A stretch of DNA of 17,364 nt, taken from NCBI GenBank assembly GCA_021790375.1, contig JAJYEB010000005.1, forward strand, positions 1 to 17,364, given 5' to 3'. Below, in pieces: positions 1 through 5,613 of this stretch; position 1 is the stretch's first letter; each line of letters opens with the position of its first letter. The translations under genes and the position numbers were made by a program. Origin of the DNA: Chloroflexota bacterium. Its GTDB lineage: Bacteria > Chloroflexota > Limnocylindria > Limnocylindrales > CSP1-4. The notes under the pieces were generated by a model. It was given only the letters and a program-made list of their open reading frames with translations, made no database searches and had not been told where the DNA came from.

Positions 1-1
1 G

Positions 2-586
2 GCGGTGCAGGTCGCGCGCAGCTGGGGCACCTACGTCCTCGTCCATGCGCACACGTCGCCGGCCATGCGCAACGCCATCGCGGCCGGCGCCCGCTCGATC
101 GAGCACGCCTCGATCCTCGACGAGGAGACGGTGGGCCGGATCCGTGCCGCCGGGGCGTTCGTCGTGCCGACCCTCCTGGTGATCACGCGCCTGCCGCCGC
201 TGGGACCGGCCGAGACGGCCAAGGCCGCGCTGGTGGCGGACGCCTCGCGGGCGAGTCTCGGCCTGGCCCATGCGACCGGCATCCCGCTGGGGTCGGGTTC
301 CGACCTGACCGGTGCCGAGCAGGCCGGCCGTGCGGGCGAGATCGTGGAGAAGGCGCGGGAGATCGGGCCGATGGCCGCGCTCGTCAGCGCCACGCGGGTG
401 AACGCCGAGCTGTTCGGGCTGGCCGACCGGATCGGGACGGTCGAGGCGGGCAAGGACGCCGACCTGGTCCTGGTCCGGGGCGACCCGCTCGAACGGATCG
501 AGACGATCGCGGAGCCCGACGGCATCCTGCTGGTGCTGCAGCGCGGCGCGATCGTTCGGGACGACGAGGGCCGGGCCGATGCGTGA
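2..586 (+). CDS. Amidohydrolase-family metal hydrolase, C-terminal part (5' truncated)
   Basis: This is the C-terminal part of an amidohydrolase-superfamily enzyme of the imidazolonepropionase/prolidase-like type; the reading frame is open through the left edge, so the N-terminal metal-binding HxH motif lies outside. Counting from the GTG at 5, visible landmarks are the metal-ligand-like VHAH (H14, H16), a second His in SIEHAS (H34) and the catalytic-type Asp in GSGSDL (D100). These are followed by the usual C-terminal segment IGTVEAGKDADLVLV, where the small beta-sandwich closes. Family members hydrolyse cyclic amides or Xaa-Pro/Xaa-Arg dipeptides; the substrate cannot be read from this fragment. 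The stop overlaps the next gene's ATG by 8 nt (ATGCGTGA, 579-586), which suggests translational coupling to the ROK kinase. Confidence 0.85.
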   Translation, partial: AVQVARSWGTYVLVHAHTSPAMRNAIAAGARSIEHASILDEETVGRIRAAGAFVVPTLLVITRLPPLGPAETAKAALVADASRASLGLAHATGIPLGSGSDLTGAEQAGRAGEIVEKAREIGPMAALVSATRVNAELFGLADRIGTVEAGKDADLVLVRGDPLERIETIAEPDGILLVLQRGAIVRDDEGRADA

Positions 587-1643
587 GTCTCCCGGGGACC
601 CCGTCGACCCGGGGTTGAGCCCGCCCGACCGCGGGAGGCCCGTGCTGGCCCTGGACCTCGGCGCGACGCGCCTGCGAGCCGCGCTCGTCGGCCCGGACGG
701 GACGATCCTCGCGCGTGGGGAGGCCCCGTCCGCGACCGAGCGCGGGCCGGCCGCGGTGCTCGACGATGCCGAGGCGCTGCTGGTGAGCGTGAGGTCCGGC
801 GGCGTGCCGGCGGGGCAGACATCGGCAGCCGGGCAGCCGCTGGGAATCGGGATCTCGGCGATCGGGCCGGTCGATCCCCGCGCGGGCGTCATCGTCGATC
901 CCCCGAACGCCCACCCTTCGTTCCGCGACGTCCCGATCGCGGCCGAGCTCGAGCGCCGGCTCGGCCTGCCGGCGTTCCTGGATCGCGACACGAATGTCGC
1001 GCTCCTCGGCGAGCTGTCCTTCGGGGCCGCACGCAACGTCGCCGACGTCGTGTACCTCACGGTCTCCACCGGGATCGGCGGGGCGATTCTCGCGGCCGGC
1101 GTGCTGCTCCACGGTCCGGACGGCACGGCGGGCGAGCTCGGCCACCTGCTGGTGGAGCTGGACGGCCCGCCCTGCGGCTGCGGGGCGCGCGGCCACCTGG
1201 AGGCGATCGCGTCGGGCGCGGGCATCGCGCGGGCAGCGCGCGAGGCGATCGGGAACGGGGCATCGCCGATGCTTGCCGCGGTCGCGGAGCGTGCCGGGCC
1301 GGACCGTGTGACCGCCGCGGACGTCGCGGCGGCCGAGGATGCCGGCGATCCGGCGGCGGCCGGGATCATGGCCCACGCGCGCCGGGCATTCGCGGCCGCG
1401 ATGGTCACGATCGCGGATGTCTTCGACCCGACCGTGGTGGTGGTCGGCGGGTCGATCGCGCGGGCCCAGGGCGACCGGCTGTTGGGACCGGCCCGCGAGG
1501 CGGTGCGCGAGACGGCGTTCCGGTCCCCATCCCGGCGACTCGCGATCGTTCCCGCCGCGCTCGGCGACGACGTCGGCCTCGTCGGGTGCCTGGTGCTGGT
1601 GCGCTTCCGGCTCGCCGGAGGGGATGGCCGGGTGGGCCGGTAG
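579..1643 (+). CDS. ROK-family sugar kinase (glucokinase-like)
   Basis: A 354-residue ROK protein, probably a cytoplasmic ATP-dependent glucokinase or N-acyl-hexosamine kinase. The phosphate-1 loop is LDLGATR (D26-R31), after an N-terminal extension of about 20 residues. The catalytic Asp is in DRDTN (D137), followed by STGIGG and the ROK signature GELGH (H189) plus CGCGARGHLE (C199-E208). A late VVVGGS motif gives the C-terminal nucleotide-binding strand. There is no N-terminal helix-turn-helix, so it is a kinase-type rather than repressor-type ROK protein. The zinc site is unusual: the family pattern CxCGxxGCxE has its last Cys replaced by His (H206). The gene starts inside the end of the amidohydrolase gene, and its TAG stop forms part of the -10 hexamer of the next gene. 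The sugar substrate is not determined. Confidence 0.9.
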   Translation: MRESPGDPVDPGLSPPDRGRPVLALDLGATRLRAALVGPDGTILARGEAPSATERGPAAVLDDAEALLVSVRSGGVPAGQTSAAGQPLGIGISAIGPVDPRAGVIVDPPNAHPSFRDVPIAAELERRLGLPAFLDRDTNVALLGELSFGAARNVADVVYLTVSTGIGGAILAAGVLLHGPDGTAGELGHLLVELDGPPCGCGARGHLEAIASGAGIARAAREAIGNGASPMLAAVAERAGPDRVTAADVAAAEDAGDPAAAGIMAHARRAFAAAMVTIADVFDPTVVVVGGSIARAQGDRLLGPAREAVRETAFRSPSRRLAIVPAALGDDVGLVGCLVLVRFRLAGGDGRVGR

Positions 1644-1646
1644 GAT
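1641..1646 (+). promoter_or_regulatory. -10 hexamer TAGGAT of a leaderless promoter (protease gene)
   Basis: TAGGAT is followed by exactly 6 nt (agcgag) and then the GTG at 1653, so transcription would begin at or next to the start codon. No clear Shine-Dalgarno and no clear -35 are visible. The hexamer includes the TAG stop of the ROK gene. Confidence 0.5.
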
Positions 1647-1652
1647 AGCGAG

Positions 1653-2843
1653 GTGCCGAAGCTCGAGGTGCTCGACGTCCTGCTGCTCCTGCTGCTGGCC
1701 CTGGGGGCGTTGAGCGGCTTCCGGCAGGGCGCCGTCGCCCAGGCGCTGGGGCTCATCGGCGCGGGCGTGGGCGCCGTCGTGGCGGTCGCCCTGCTCCCGG
1801 AGATCGCGGCCGCCCTCCCGACGCTCGACCGGTTCCTGCGCGCGCTGCTGATGCTGGCCTTCCTGCTCATCGCGCTGGCGTTCGGGCAGGCCCTGGGCGC
1901 CTCGGTCGCCGTCGCGATCCTGCGTCGGATGGGACGGGGTCCGCTCGCGGCGGCAGATCGGCTGGCGGGGCTGGCCGTGGGCGTCGCCCAGGTGATCCTG
2001 GTCATCTGGTTCCTGGCACCCATCCTGGCCGCCGGACCATCCGCCTCCCTGGCCCAGCAGATCGACCAGTCCACCGTCGTCTCTGTCGTGCGCTCGGAAC
2101 TGCCGTCTCCGGCCCCGGTGCTCGGTCGCCTCCGCGCGTTTCTCGTGCCCGCGGGCCTGCCGCAGGTCTTCCAGTTCCTGGAGACACCCATCGGCTCGCC
2201 CGTCCCCACCCCCGGCGACGCGCAGGTGGCGGCGCTCGGGAGGAGTGCTGCGCCATCCACGGTCGCGGTGGTCGGCGAGGCCTGCGGGCTCCGTCTCACC
2301 GGGACCGGGTTCGCCATCGCCCCCGGCTACGTCGTCACGAACGCGCACGTGGTCGCGGGCGAGCGCGGCAGCACGTCGGTCGTGGCCGTGACCGGTGCGA
2401 CCGCCGGCGCCACGGTCGTCTTCTACGACCCGGCCATGGACGTGGCGCTCCTCCACGTGACCGGCCTCGATCTCCGCCCACTCCCGCTCGGCTCGGGCGA
2501 CCCGGCGATCGGGACGATCGGCGTGGCGCTCGGCCACCCGGGAGGCGGAGGCCTGGCGATGATCCCCGCGGCCGTGCGCGACACCTTCACGGCCACCGGG
2601 TTCGACATCTACGGGCGCAGCACCGTCACGCGGGTCGTGATCGAGCTCGCCGCGAACGTCGAGGCTGGCGACAGCGGCGGGCCGTTCGTCGCCGCGGACG
2701 GGCGCGTGGCCGGCGTGGTGTTCGCCAGGGCGCAGGTCACGCCCGGTGTCGGGTACGCGCTCCAGATCGGCGAGGTGCGCACGGACGTGGCCGGGGCCAT
2801 CGGCCGTACCGCGCCGGCCAGCACCGGATCCTGCGCGCCCTGA
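1653..2843 (+). CDS. CvpA-domain membrane-anchored trypsin-like serine protease (MarP-like)
   Basis: A 396-residue membrane protease. Residues 1 to about 150 contain four hydrophobic helices of the CvpA/colicin V production type, with the characteristic SGFRQGAV near residue 22. The rest is a chymotrypsin-fold domain expected outside the membrane. The catalytic triad is readable: His232 in TNAHVV, Asp263 in AMDVALL and Ser341 in GDSGGPF. Two cysteines, C211 and C394, flank the protease domain. From memory, Mycobacterium tuberculosis MarP (Rv3671c, acid-stress protease) has the same architecture, 397 residues, triad H235/D264/S343 and a C214-C395 disulfide, so the match is close in layout. GTG start 1653 is chosen because a -10 hexamer lies 6 nt upstream and the first helix follows directly. 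The gene converges on the LOG gene with only 11 nt between the stops. A cell-envelope stress role is inferred. Confidence 0.9.
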   Translation: MPKLEVLDVLLLLLLALGALSGFRQGAVAQALGLIGAGVGAVVAVALLPEIAAALPTLDRFLRALLMLAFLLIALAFGQALGASVAVAILRRMGRGPLAAADRLAGLAVGVAQVILVIWFLAPILAAGPSASLAQQIDQSTVVSVVRSELPSPAPVLGRLRAFLVPAGLPQVFQFLETPIGSPVPTPGDAQVAALGRSAAPSTVAVVGEACGLRLTGTGFAIAPGYVVTNAHVVAGERGSTSVVAVTGATAGATVVFYDPAMDVALLHVTGLDLRPLPLGSGDPAIGTIGVALGHPGGGGLAMIPAAVRDTFTATGFDIYGRSTVTRVVIELAANVEAGDSGGPFVAADGRVAGVVFARAQVTPGVGYALQIGEVRTDVAGAIGRTAPASTGSCAP

Positions 2844-2850
2844 CGGCGCG
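2834..2850. terminator. Small hairpin between convergent genes
   Basis: CGCGCC (2834-2839) pairs with GGCGCG (2845-2850) around a 5-nt loop. It overlaps the protease stop codon and sits at the convergent junction with the LOG gene. There is no T-run, so a bidirectional terminator is only a possibility. Confidence 0.3.
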
Positions 2851-2854
2851 GTCG

Positions 2855-3670
2855 TCAGTCGGCCAGGGACTGTCTCCGGCGGCGCGGCTCGAGCGAGTTG
2901 CCCGCGTCCTCCCGGTCGCCCTCGTCACCGCCGTTGCCGGCCCGCGCGGCGCCGCGGCGCGCCCGGGACTCCACCATCAGGGCCACCGCCTCGTCCACGT
3001 CGTCCGTCACCTGCAGGAAGTCGACGTCGGCACCGTCGATCTTGCCCTCGGACGCGACCCGCCCCCGCAGCCACTCGAGCAGCCCCGCCCAGTAGTCGCG
3101 GCCGATCAGCACGACCGGGAAGTGCTCGATCTTGTCCGTCTGGACGAGGGTGATCGACTCGAAGAGCTCGTCCAGCGTGCCGAAGCCGCCCGGGAAGATC
3201 ACGAACCCCTGGGCATACTTGACGAACATCATCTTGCGCACGAAGAAGTACCGGAAGCTCACCGAGAGGTCCGTGTAGTCGTTCACGCGCTGCTCGTTGG
3301 GGAGCTCGATGGTGCAGCCGACCGAGAGCCCGCCGCCCTGCTGGGCTCCCATGTTGGCGGCCTCCATGATTCCGGGGCCGCCGCCCGTGATCACGGTGAA
3401 ACCGGCCTCGGCCAGGCCTCGCGCGAGAGCGGTCGCGGCCTTGTACATGGGGTCGGCGGACGGTGTCCTGGCCGATCCGAAGACGGTCACCGCGGGGCCC
3501 AGCCGGGCCAGTGCCTCGAACCCGCTGATGAACTCGCCCAGGATCCGCAGTGACCGCCAGGCGTCCGTCTCGAGGAAGGAGACGTCCTGGTACGGCTTGG
3601 TCTGCAGCAGCTTCCGGTCCGCGGTCGCGTGCGGGGGGACCTGGGCCTGCCGTCCGCGTTGTTCGGTCAT
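2855..3670 (-). CDS. LOG-family protein (TIGR00730/Rossmann nucleotide-binding)
   Basis: A 271-residue LOG-family protein. The Rossmann core starts near residue 60 (VTVFGSAR) and carries both family motifs: GGGPGIMEAAN (G96-N106) and PGGFGTLDE (P160-E168). Arg140 and the RKMMF segment (145-149) match the conserved basic patch of the family. Characterised members are nucleoside 5'-monophosphate phosphoribohydrolases that release a base such as cytokinin, and many bacterial members are annotated only as nucleotide hydrolases. The N-terminal 50 residues and the acidic/Arg-rich last 40 residues are extensions beyond the core and look disordered. The gene lies 24 nt downstream of the TraR/DksA gene on the same strand. 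It may be co-transcribed with it, although it also has its own TATCCT just before the ATG. Confidence 0.9.
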   Translation of the reverse strand: MTEQRGRQAQVPPHATADRKLLQTKPYQDVSFLETDAWRSLRILGEFISGFEALARLGPAVTVFGSARTPSADPMYKAATALARGLAEAGFTVITGGGPGIMEAANMGAQQGGGLSVGCTIELPNEQRVNDYTDLSVSFRYFFVRKMMFVKYAQGFVIFPGGFGTLDELFESITLVQTDKIEHFPVVLIGRDYWAGLLEWLRGRVASEGKIDGADVDFLQVTDDVDEAVALMVESRARRGAARAGNGGDEGDREDAGNSLEPRRRRQSLAD

Positions 3671-3677
3671 GGGCGGC

Positions 3678-3683
3678 AGGATA
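3678..3683 (-). promoter_or_regulatory. -10 hexamer TATCCT before the LOG gene
   Basis: On the minus strand TATCCT is followed by 7 nt and the ATG at 3670, with no Shine-Dalgarno. It fits the leaderless pattern seen elsewhere, with one nucleotide more than the usual 6-nt spacer. Confidence 0.4.
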
Positions 3684-3694
3684 CCGCGCCGCTC

Positions 3695-4027
3695 TCAGCG
3701 CGCCTTTCGCTGGCACTCCAGGTCGTACAGGGCCCACGGCAGCGCCTCGAGCCGCTCCGGGTCGATGGGCCGGCCGCATGAGGGGCACAGTCCGTAGGTT
3801 CCGGCCTCGAGGCGCGCCAGCGCCGCATCGACCTGCGCGAGCTCGCGCTCGGCGCGTTCCCGCAGCGCCCTGGCGCGGTTCTGGTCGAAGACCTGCGATG
3901 CCGCCGCAGCCTGGGACCCGTAGGTCATGGGTTCGGGCGGTTCGATCTCGACCGCAGCGATCTCGTCGAGGAGACGCGTCCGCTCGGTCTCCAGGCGCTC
4001 GCGAACAGGCGACGTGTCACCCGCCAT
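3695..4027 (-). CDS. TraR/DksA-type zinc-finger protein
   Basis: A 110-residue protein with an N-terminal helical/coiled-coil region (about 8-76, rich in Arg, Glu and Ala) and a C-terminal DksA-like finger. The finger reads YGLCPSCG (C81, C84), then IDPERLEALPWALYDLECQ. The family normally has Cys-x2-Cys in the second half; here the first of these positions is Asp102 and only C105 remains. Aspartate can bind zinc, so the site may still be metallated. DksA/TraR proteins bind the RNA polymerase secondary channel, with acidic tip residues in the coiled coil. Short actinobacterial and Chloroflexota relatives are mostly uncharacterised and some may not act on RNA polymerase. The ATG at 4027 is supported by TAGCAT 6 nt upstream. 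It is divergent from the YHS gene. Confidence 0.85.
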   Translation of the reverse strand: MAGDTSPVRERLETERTRLLDEIAAVEIEPPEPMTYGSQAAAASQVFDQNRARALRERAERELAQVDAALARLEAGTYGLCPSCGRPIDPERLEALPWALYDLECQRKAR

Positions 4028-4033
4028 CTCGCG

Positions 4034-4039
4034 ATGCTA
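4034..4039 (-). promoter_or_regulatory. -10 hexamer TAGCAT, leaderless promoter of the TraR/DksA gene
   Basis: Minus-strand TAGCAT is followed by 6 nt (CGCGAG) and the ATG at 4027. There is no Shine-Dalgarno. It has the same geometry as five other starts in the window. Confidence 0.5.
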
Positions 4040-4119
4040 CATCCGTGGTACGGCGGCGGCCGAGCCGTCCTGCAGCGATGCCGGCAGGGGCCGGTCGCGC
4101 CGGGCCGCCCGGACGGAGC

Positions 4120-4160
4120 GCGGCTCCGCAAACGGCCCGAGGGCGGCTCCGCAAACGGCC
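4120..4160 (+). repeat. Two 18-bp direct repeats upstream of the YHS promoter
   Basis: GCGGCTCCGCAAACGGCC occurs at 4120-4137 and again, identical, at 4143-4160 (period 23 bp, about two helical turns). The pair ends just upstream of where a -35 element would lie for the TATACT at 4185. This position and spacing suit a regulator-binding site. No other copy was noticed in the window. Confidence 0.7.
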
Positions 4161-4184
4161 GGACCTCCCCCGGGCCTGCCGGCA

Positions 4185-4202
4185 TATACTGCCTGGGGGT
4201 AT
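4185..4202 (+). promoter_or_regulatory. -10 TATACT overlapped by a CsoR/CstR-like pseudo-palindrome
   Basis: TATACT (4185-4190) is a good -10 hexamer, with predicted transcription start near 4197 and a leader of about 45 nt to the YHS start. ATACTGCCTGGGGGTAT (4186-4202) is an imperfect palindrome with 6 of 8 half-site positions matching. Its ATAC...G-tract...GTAT form is that of CsoR/CstR/RcnR-family metal or persulfide repressor operators. It covers the -10 and the start site, where a repressor would block transcription. No CsoR-family gene is in the window, so the regulator is inferred. Confidence 0.45.
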
Positions 4203-4241
4203 CAGTCGCGGCCACCGGGCCGCATCAGAGGGAGAACAGCC

Positions 4242-4415
4242 ATGGCGACGGCCACCGATCCCGTGTGCGGCATGCAGGTCGACACGGAGCATGCGCAGTG
4301 GACCTACGAATACAACGGCACCGTGTACTACTTCTGCGCCAAGGGCTGCATGCTCGAGTTCAAGGACGACCCCGGGAAGTACCTCGACCCGAGCTACAAG
4401 CCTGAGGGGATGTAG
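4242..4415 (+). CDS. Small YHS-domain protein (metal-binding)
   Basis: A 57-residue stand-alone YHS domain. It opens with DPVCGMQVD (C9) and continues with YNGTVYYFCAKGC (C32, C36) and the closing FKDDPGKYLDP. The three conserved cysteines are the usual candidate ligands for copper or other soft metals; YHS domains occur alone, next to copper P-type ATPases, and at the ends of metal-handling proteins. The ATG at 4242 is chosen because GAGGGAG lies about 8 nt upstream and the domain starts at once. A CsoR-like operator in its promoter supports a role in metal sensing, buffering or delivery. No partner ATPase or chaperone is adjacent; the gene appears monocistronic and is followed by two hairpins. 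Confidence 0.88.
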   Translation: MATATDPVCGMQVDTEHAQWTYEYNGTVYYFCAKGCMLEFKDDPGKYLDPSYKPEGM

Positions 4416-4433
4416 CCTCGCTGCGGGACGGCT

Positions 4434-4470
4434 CAGGGCCGGCCCTGGGGCGACCGCCGGAGACGGTCGC
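4434..4470 (+). terminator. Tandem hairpins after the YHS gene
   Basis: A perfect 14-bp palindrome CAGGGCCGGCCCTG (4434-4447) is followed directly by a second hairpin, GCGACCG/CGGTCGC (4450-4456 with 4464-4470, 7-nt loop). They begin 18 nt after the YHS stop. No T-run follows, as is common in GC-rich genomes, so termination is likely but unproven. Confidence 0.45.
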
Positions 4471-4636
4471 CGGAGAAGGCCGCCGGGAGAGACGCTGACC
4501 GCGCTCGAGCCCTCGGACGAGGCCAGCAACGCCGCGGGTAAGCCCGAGTGAAGCCGCCGGGAAGCCGGCGTTGAGTCGCGTTCGGTAGCGTCAGCCGGCC
4601 GGGATGCGCCGGCCGATGTCGAACGCGAGGTGTCAC

Positions 4637-4954
4637 ATGCGAGTGCGGGCCGGCGGATCCTTTGTCATGCGCCTCGGAGGCGCCACGCAGTTCGTGTTGC
4701 TGGTCGCGGCAGCGTGGATCGCCGGCCTGGCCATCGTGGTCATGTTGACCATCGGACAGCCCGTCCGGCCGGCCGCGCACGCCGGCGTCCCGGTGACCCC
4801 GTCGGGCGACGTGGTCCGGGACACCGCCGGCCGGCGCTGGGCCACCGGCGCCGATGGGCAGGTCACGGCCGGGAGACGATGGACGAGTTCCCCGCTGGAC
4901 GGCCGGACCGCCGGCAGGCGGTGGGCGGGTTCCCCGACCGGCGGTACGGTCTGA
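4637..4954 (+). CDS. Small single-helix membrane protein with three 14-residue TAGRRW repeats
   Basis: I do not recognise this 105-residue protein. Residues about 15-40 form one hydrophobic helix (QFVLLVAAAWIAGLAIVVML), preceded by Arg residues, so an N-in anchor with the tail outside is likely. The tail carries three copies of TAGRRW at T63, T77 and T91, exactly 14 residues apart. The Arg codons differ between copies (CGG-CGC, AGA-CGA, AGG-CGG), so the similarity is held at protein level rather than being a fresh DNA duplication. The ATG at 4637 is preferred for its Shine-Dalgarno GAGGTG 4 nt upstream; in-frame ATGs at 4604 and 4616 lack one. A possible -10, TAGCGT, lies at 4586-4591. Function unknown. 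Confidence 0.6.
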   Translation: MRVRAGGSFVMRLGGATQFVLLVAAAWIAGLAIVVMLTIGQPVRPAAHAGVPVTPSGDVVRDTAGRRWATGADGQVTAGRRWTSSPLDGRTAGRRWAGSPTGGTV

Positions 4955-5106
4955 CCCGGGCTCCAGGGTCGGTCCTGCCCGCGGACGGGTGCGCGTTCCA
5001 GCCCTGCGGGAGCCGGGGGCGCGGCACGACCCGGGTCGATGCGCTGCGTGCCTGCCCACGGCATTCGGCGCCGCCGTGGACGGCATCGGCGGCCGCGTCG
5101 TCGTCG

Positions 5107-5112
5107 TAACAT
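5107..5112 (+). promoter_or_regulatory. Probable -10 hexamer TAACAT of fdxA
   Basis: TAACAT lies 43 nt upstream of the fdxA ATG, giving a predicted start near 5119 and a 37-nt leader that contains the Shine-Dalgarno AGGAGAG (5144-5150). No -35 match was seen. Confidence 0.35.
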
Positions 5113-5155
5113 GGCGCGAGGCCGCGTTCCGCCATGGAGACTGAGGAGAGCCCCG

Positions 5156-5443
5156 ATGACCTATACGATCGCCGAGCCGTGCGTCGATGTGATGGACCAG
5201 GCCTGCGTGTCGGTCTGCCCGGTCGACTGCATCCACTTCGACGAGGGCGTCGACCGTACCCTGTTCATCGACCCGAACGAGTGCATCGACTGCGGCGCGT
5301 GCGAGCCGGAATGCCCCGTGAACGCGATCTTCGCCGAGGACGCGGTGCCGGCCGAGTGGACGAAGTACACGGCGCTCAACGCGCTGTGGTACACGGACAA
5401 GGCCGCCGCCCGGGCCCAGGTCGACGAGTGGAAACCGCGCTGA
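5156..5443 (+). CDS. fdxA: FdxA-type ferredoxin, 7Fe [3Fe-4S][4Fe-4S]
   Basis: A 95-residue low-potential ferredoxin. The cysteine pattern is that of seven-iron ferredoxins: C9-x7-C17-x3-C21-P and C43-x2-C46-x2-C49-x3-C53-P, with a further Cys at 25. By analogy with Azotobacter FdI, C9, C17 and C53 hold the 3Fe cluster, and C21, C43, C46 and C49 hold the 4Fe cluster. The opening TYTIAEPCVDV and the DVPAEWT-like tail (AVPAEWTKYTALN) are close to actinobacterial FdxA. The ATG at 5156 is supported by AGGAGAG 5 nt upstream; longer in-frame starts lack similarity. It is a plausible electron acceptor for the KorDABC enzyme encoded 8.5 kb downstream, which is inference. Two strong hairpins follow the stop. 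Confidence 0.93.
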   Translation: MTYTIAEPCVDVMDQACVSVCPVDCIHFDEGVDRTLFIDPNECIDCGACEPECPVNAIFAEDAVPAEWTKYTALNALWYTDKAAARAQVDEWKPR

Positions 5444-5464
5444 CGCAGGCCTGAGCATCCTCTC

Positions 5465-5514
5465 CGCCCGGAGCCGCCGGGCGCGGCCCGGCCCCGGTGC
5501 GTGGCGCCGGGGCC
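5465..5514 (+). terminator. Two tandem hairpins after fdxA
   Basis: The first is CGCCCGG/CCGGGCG (5465-5471 with 5477-5483). The second is an 11-bp stem, GGCCCCGGTGC with GCGCCGGGGCC (5490-5500 and 5504-5514), with one G-U pair and a 3-nt loop. They begin 22 nt after the fdxA stop. T-runs are absent. Confidence 0.5.
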
Positions 5515-5601
5515 TCGCGTCTCCTGCCCGGGATGCCGGCACGGCCACGGCGTGACCCCCTTCCGTGCCGTGGAACGAACGGGTGACCGCCGTCGTGGCC
5601 G

Positions 5602-5607
5602 TAGACT
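5602..5607 (+). promoter_or_regulatory. -10 hexamer TAGACT, leaderless promoter of the BtuF-like gene
   Basis: TAGACT is followed by 6 nt (cgggct) and the GTG at 5614. There is no Shine-Dalgarno. The hexamer therefore also decides the GTG as the start. Confidence 0.5.
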
Positions 5608-5613
5608 CGGGCT

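Noticed and set aside
384..2537. A 717-codon open frame on the minus strand
   Set aside because: It is antisense to the ROK and protease genes, is composed of Arg/Asp/Gly/His-rich low-complexity sequence and has no motif; it is a shadow of high-GC coding DNA.
4604..4636. Longer start (ATG 4604) for the TAGRRW-repeat membrane protein
   Set aside because: No Shine-Dalgarno and no leaderless geometry; ATG 4637 has GAGGTG 4 nt upstream.
4953..4970. GACCC/GGGTC hairpin after the repeat membrane protein
   Set aside because: A 5-bp stem with an 8-nt loop is expected by chance in DNA this GC-rich.
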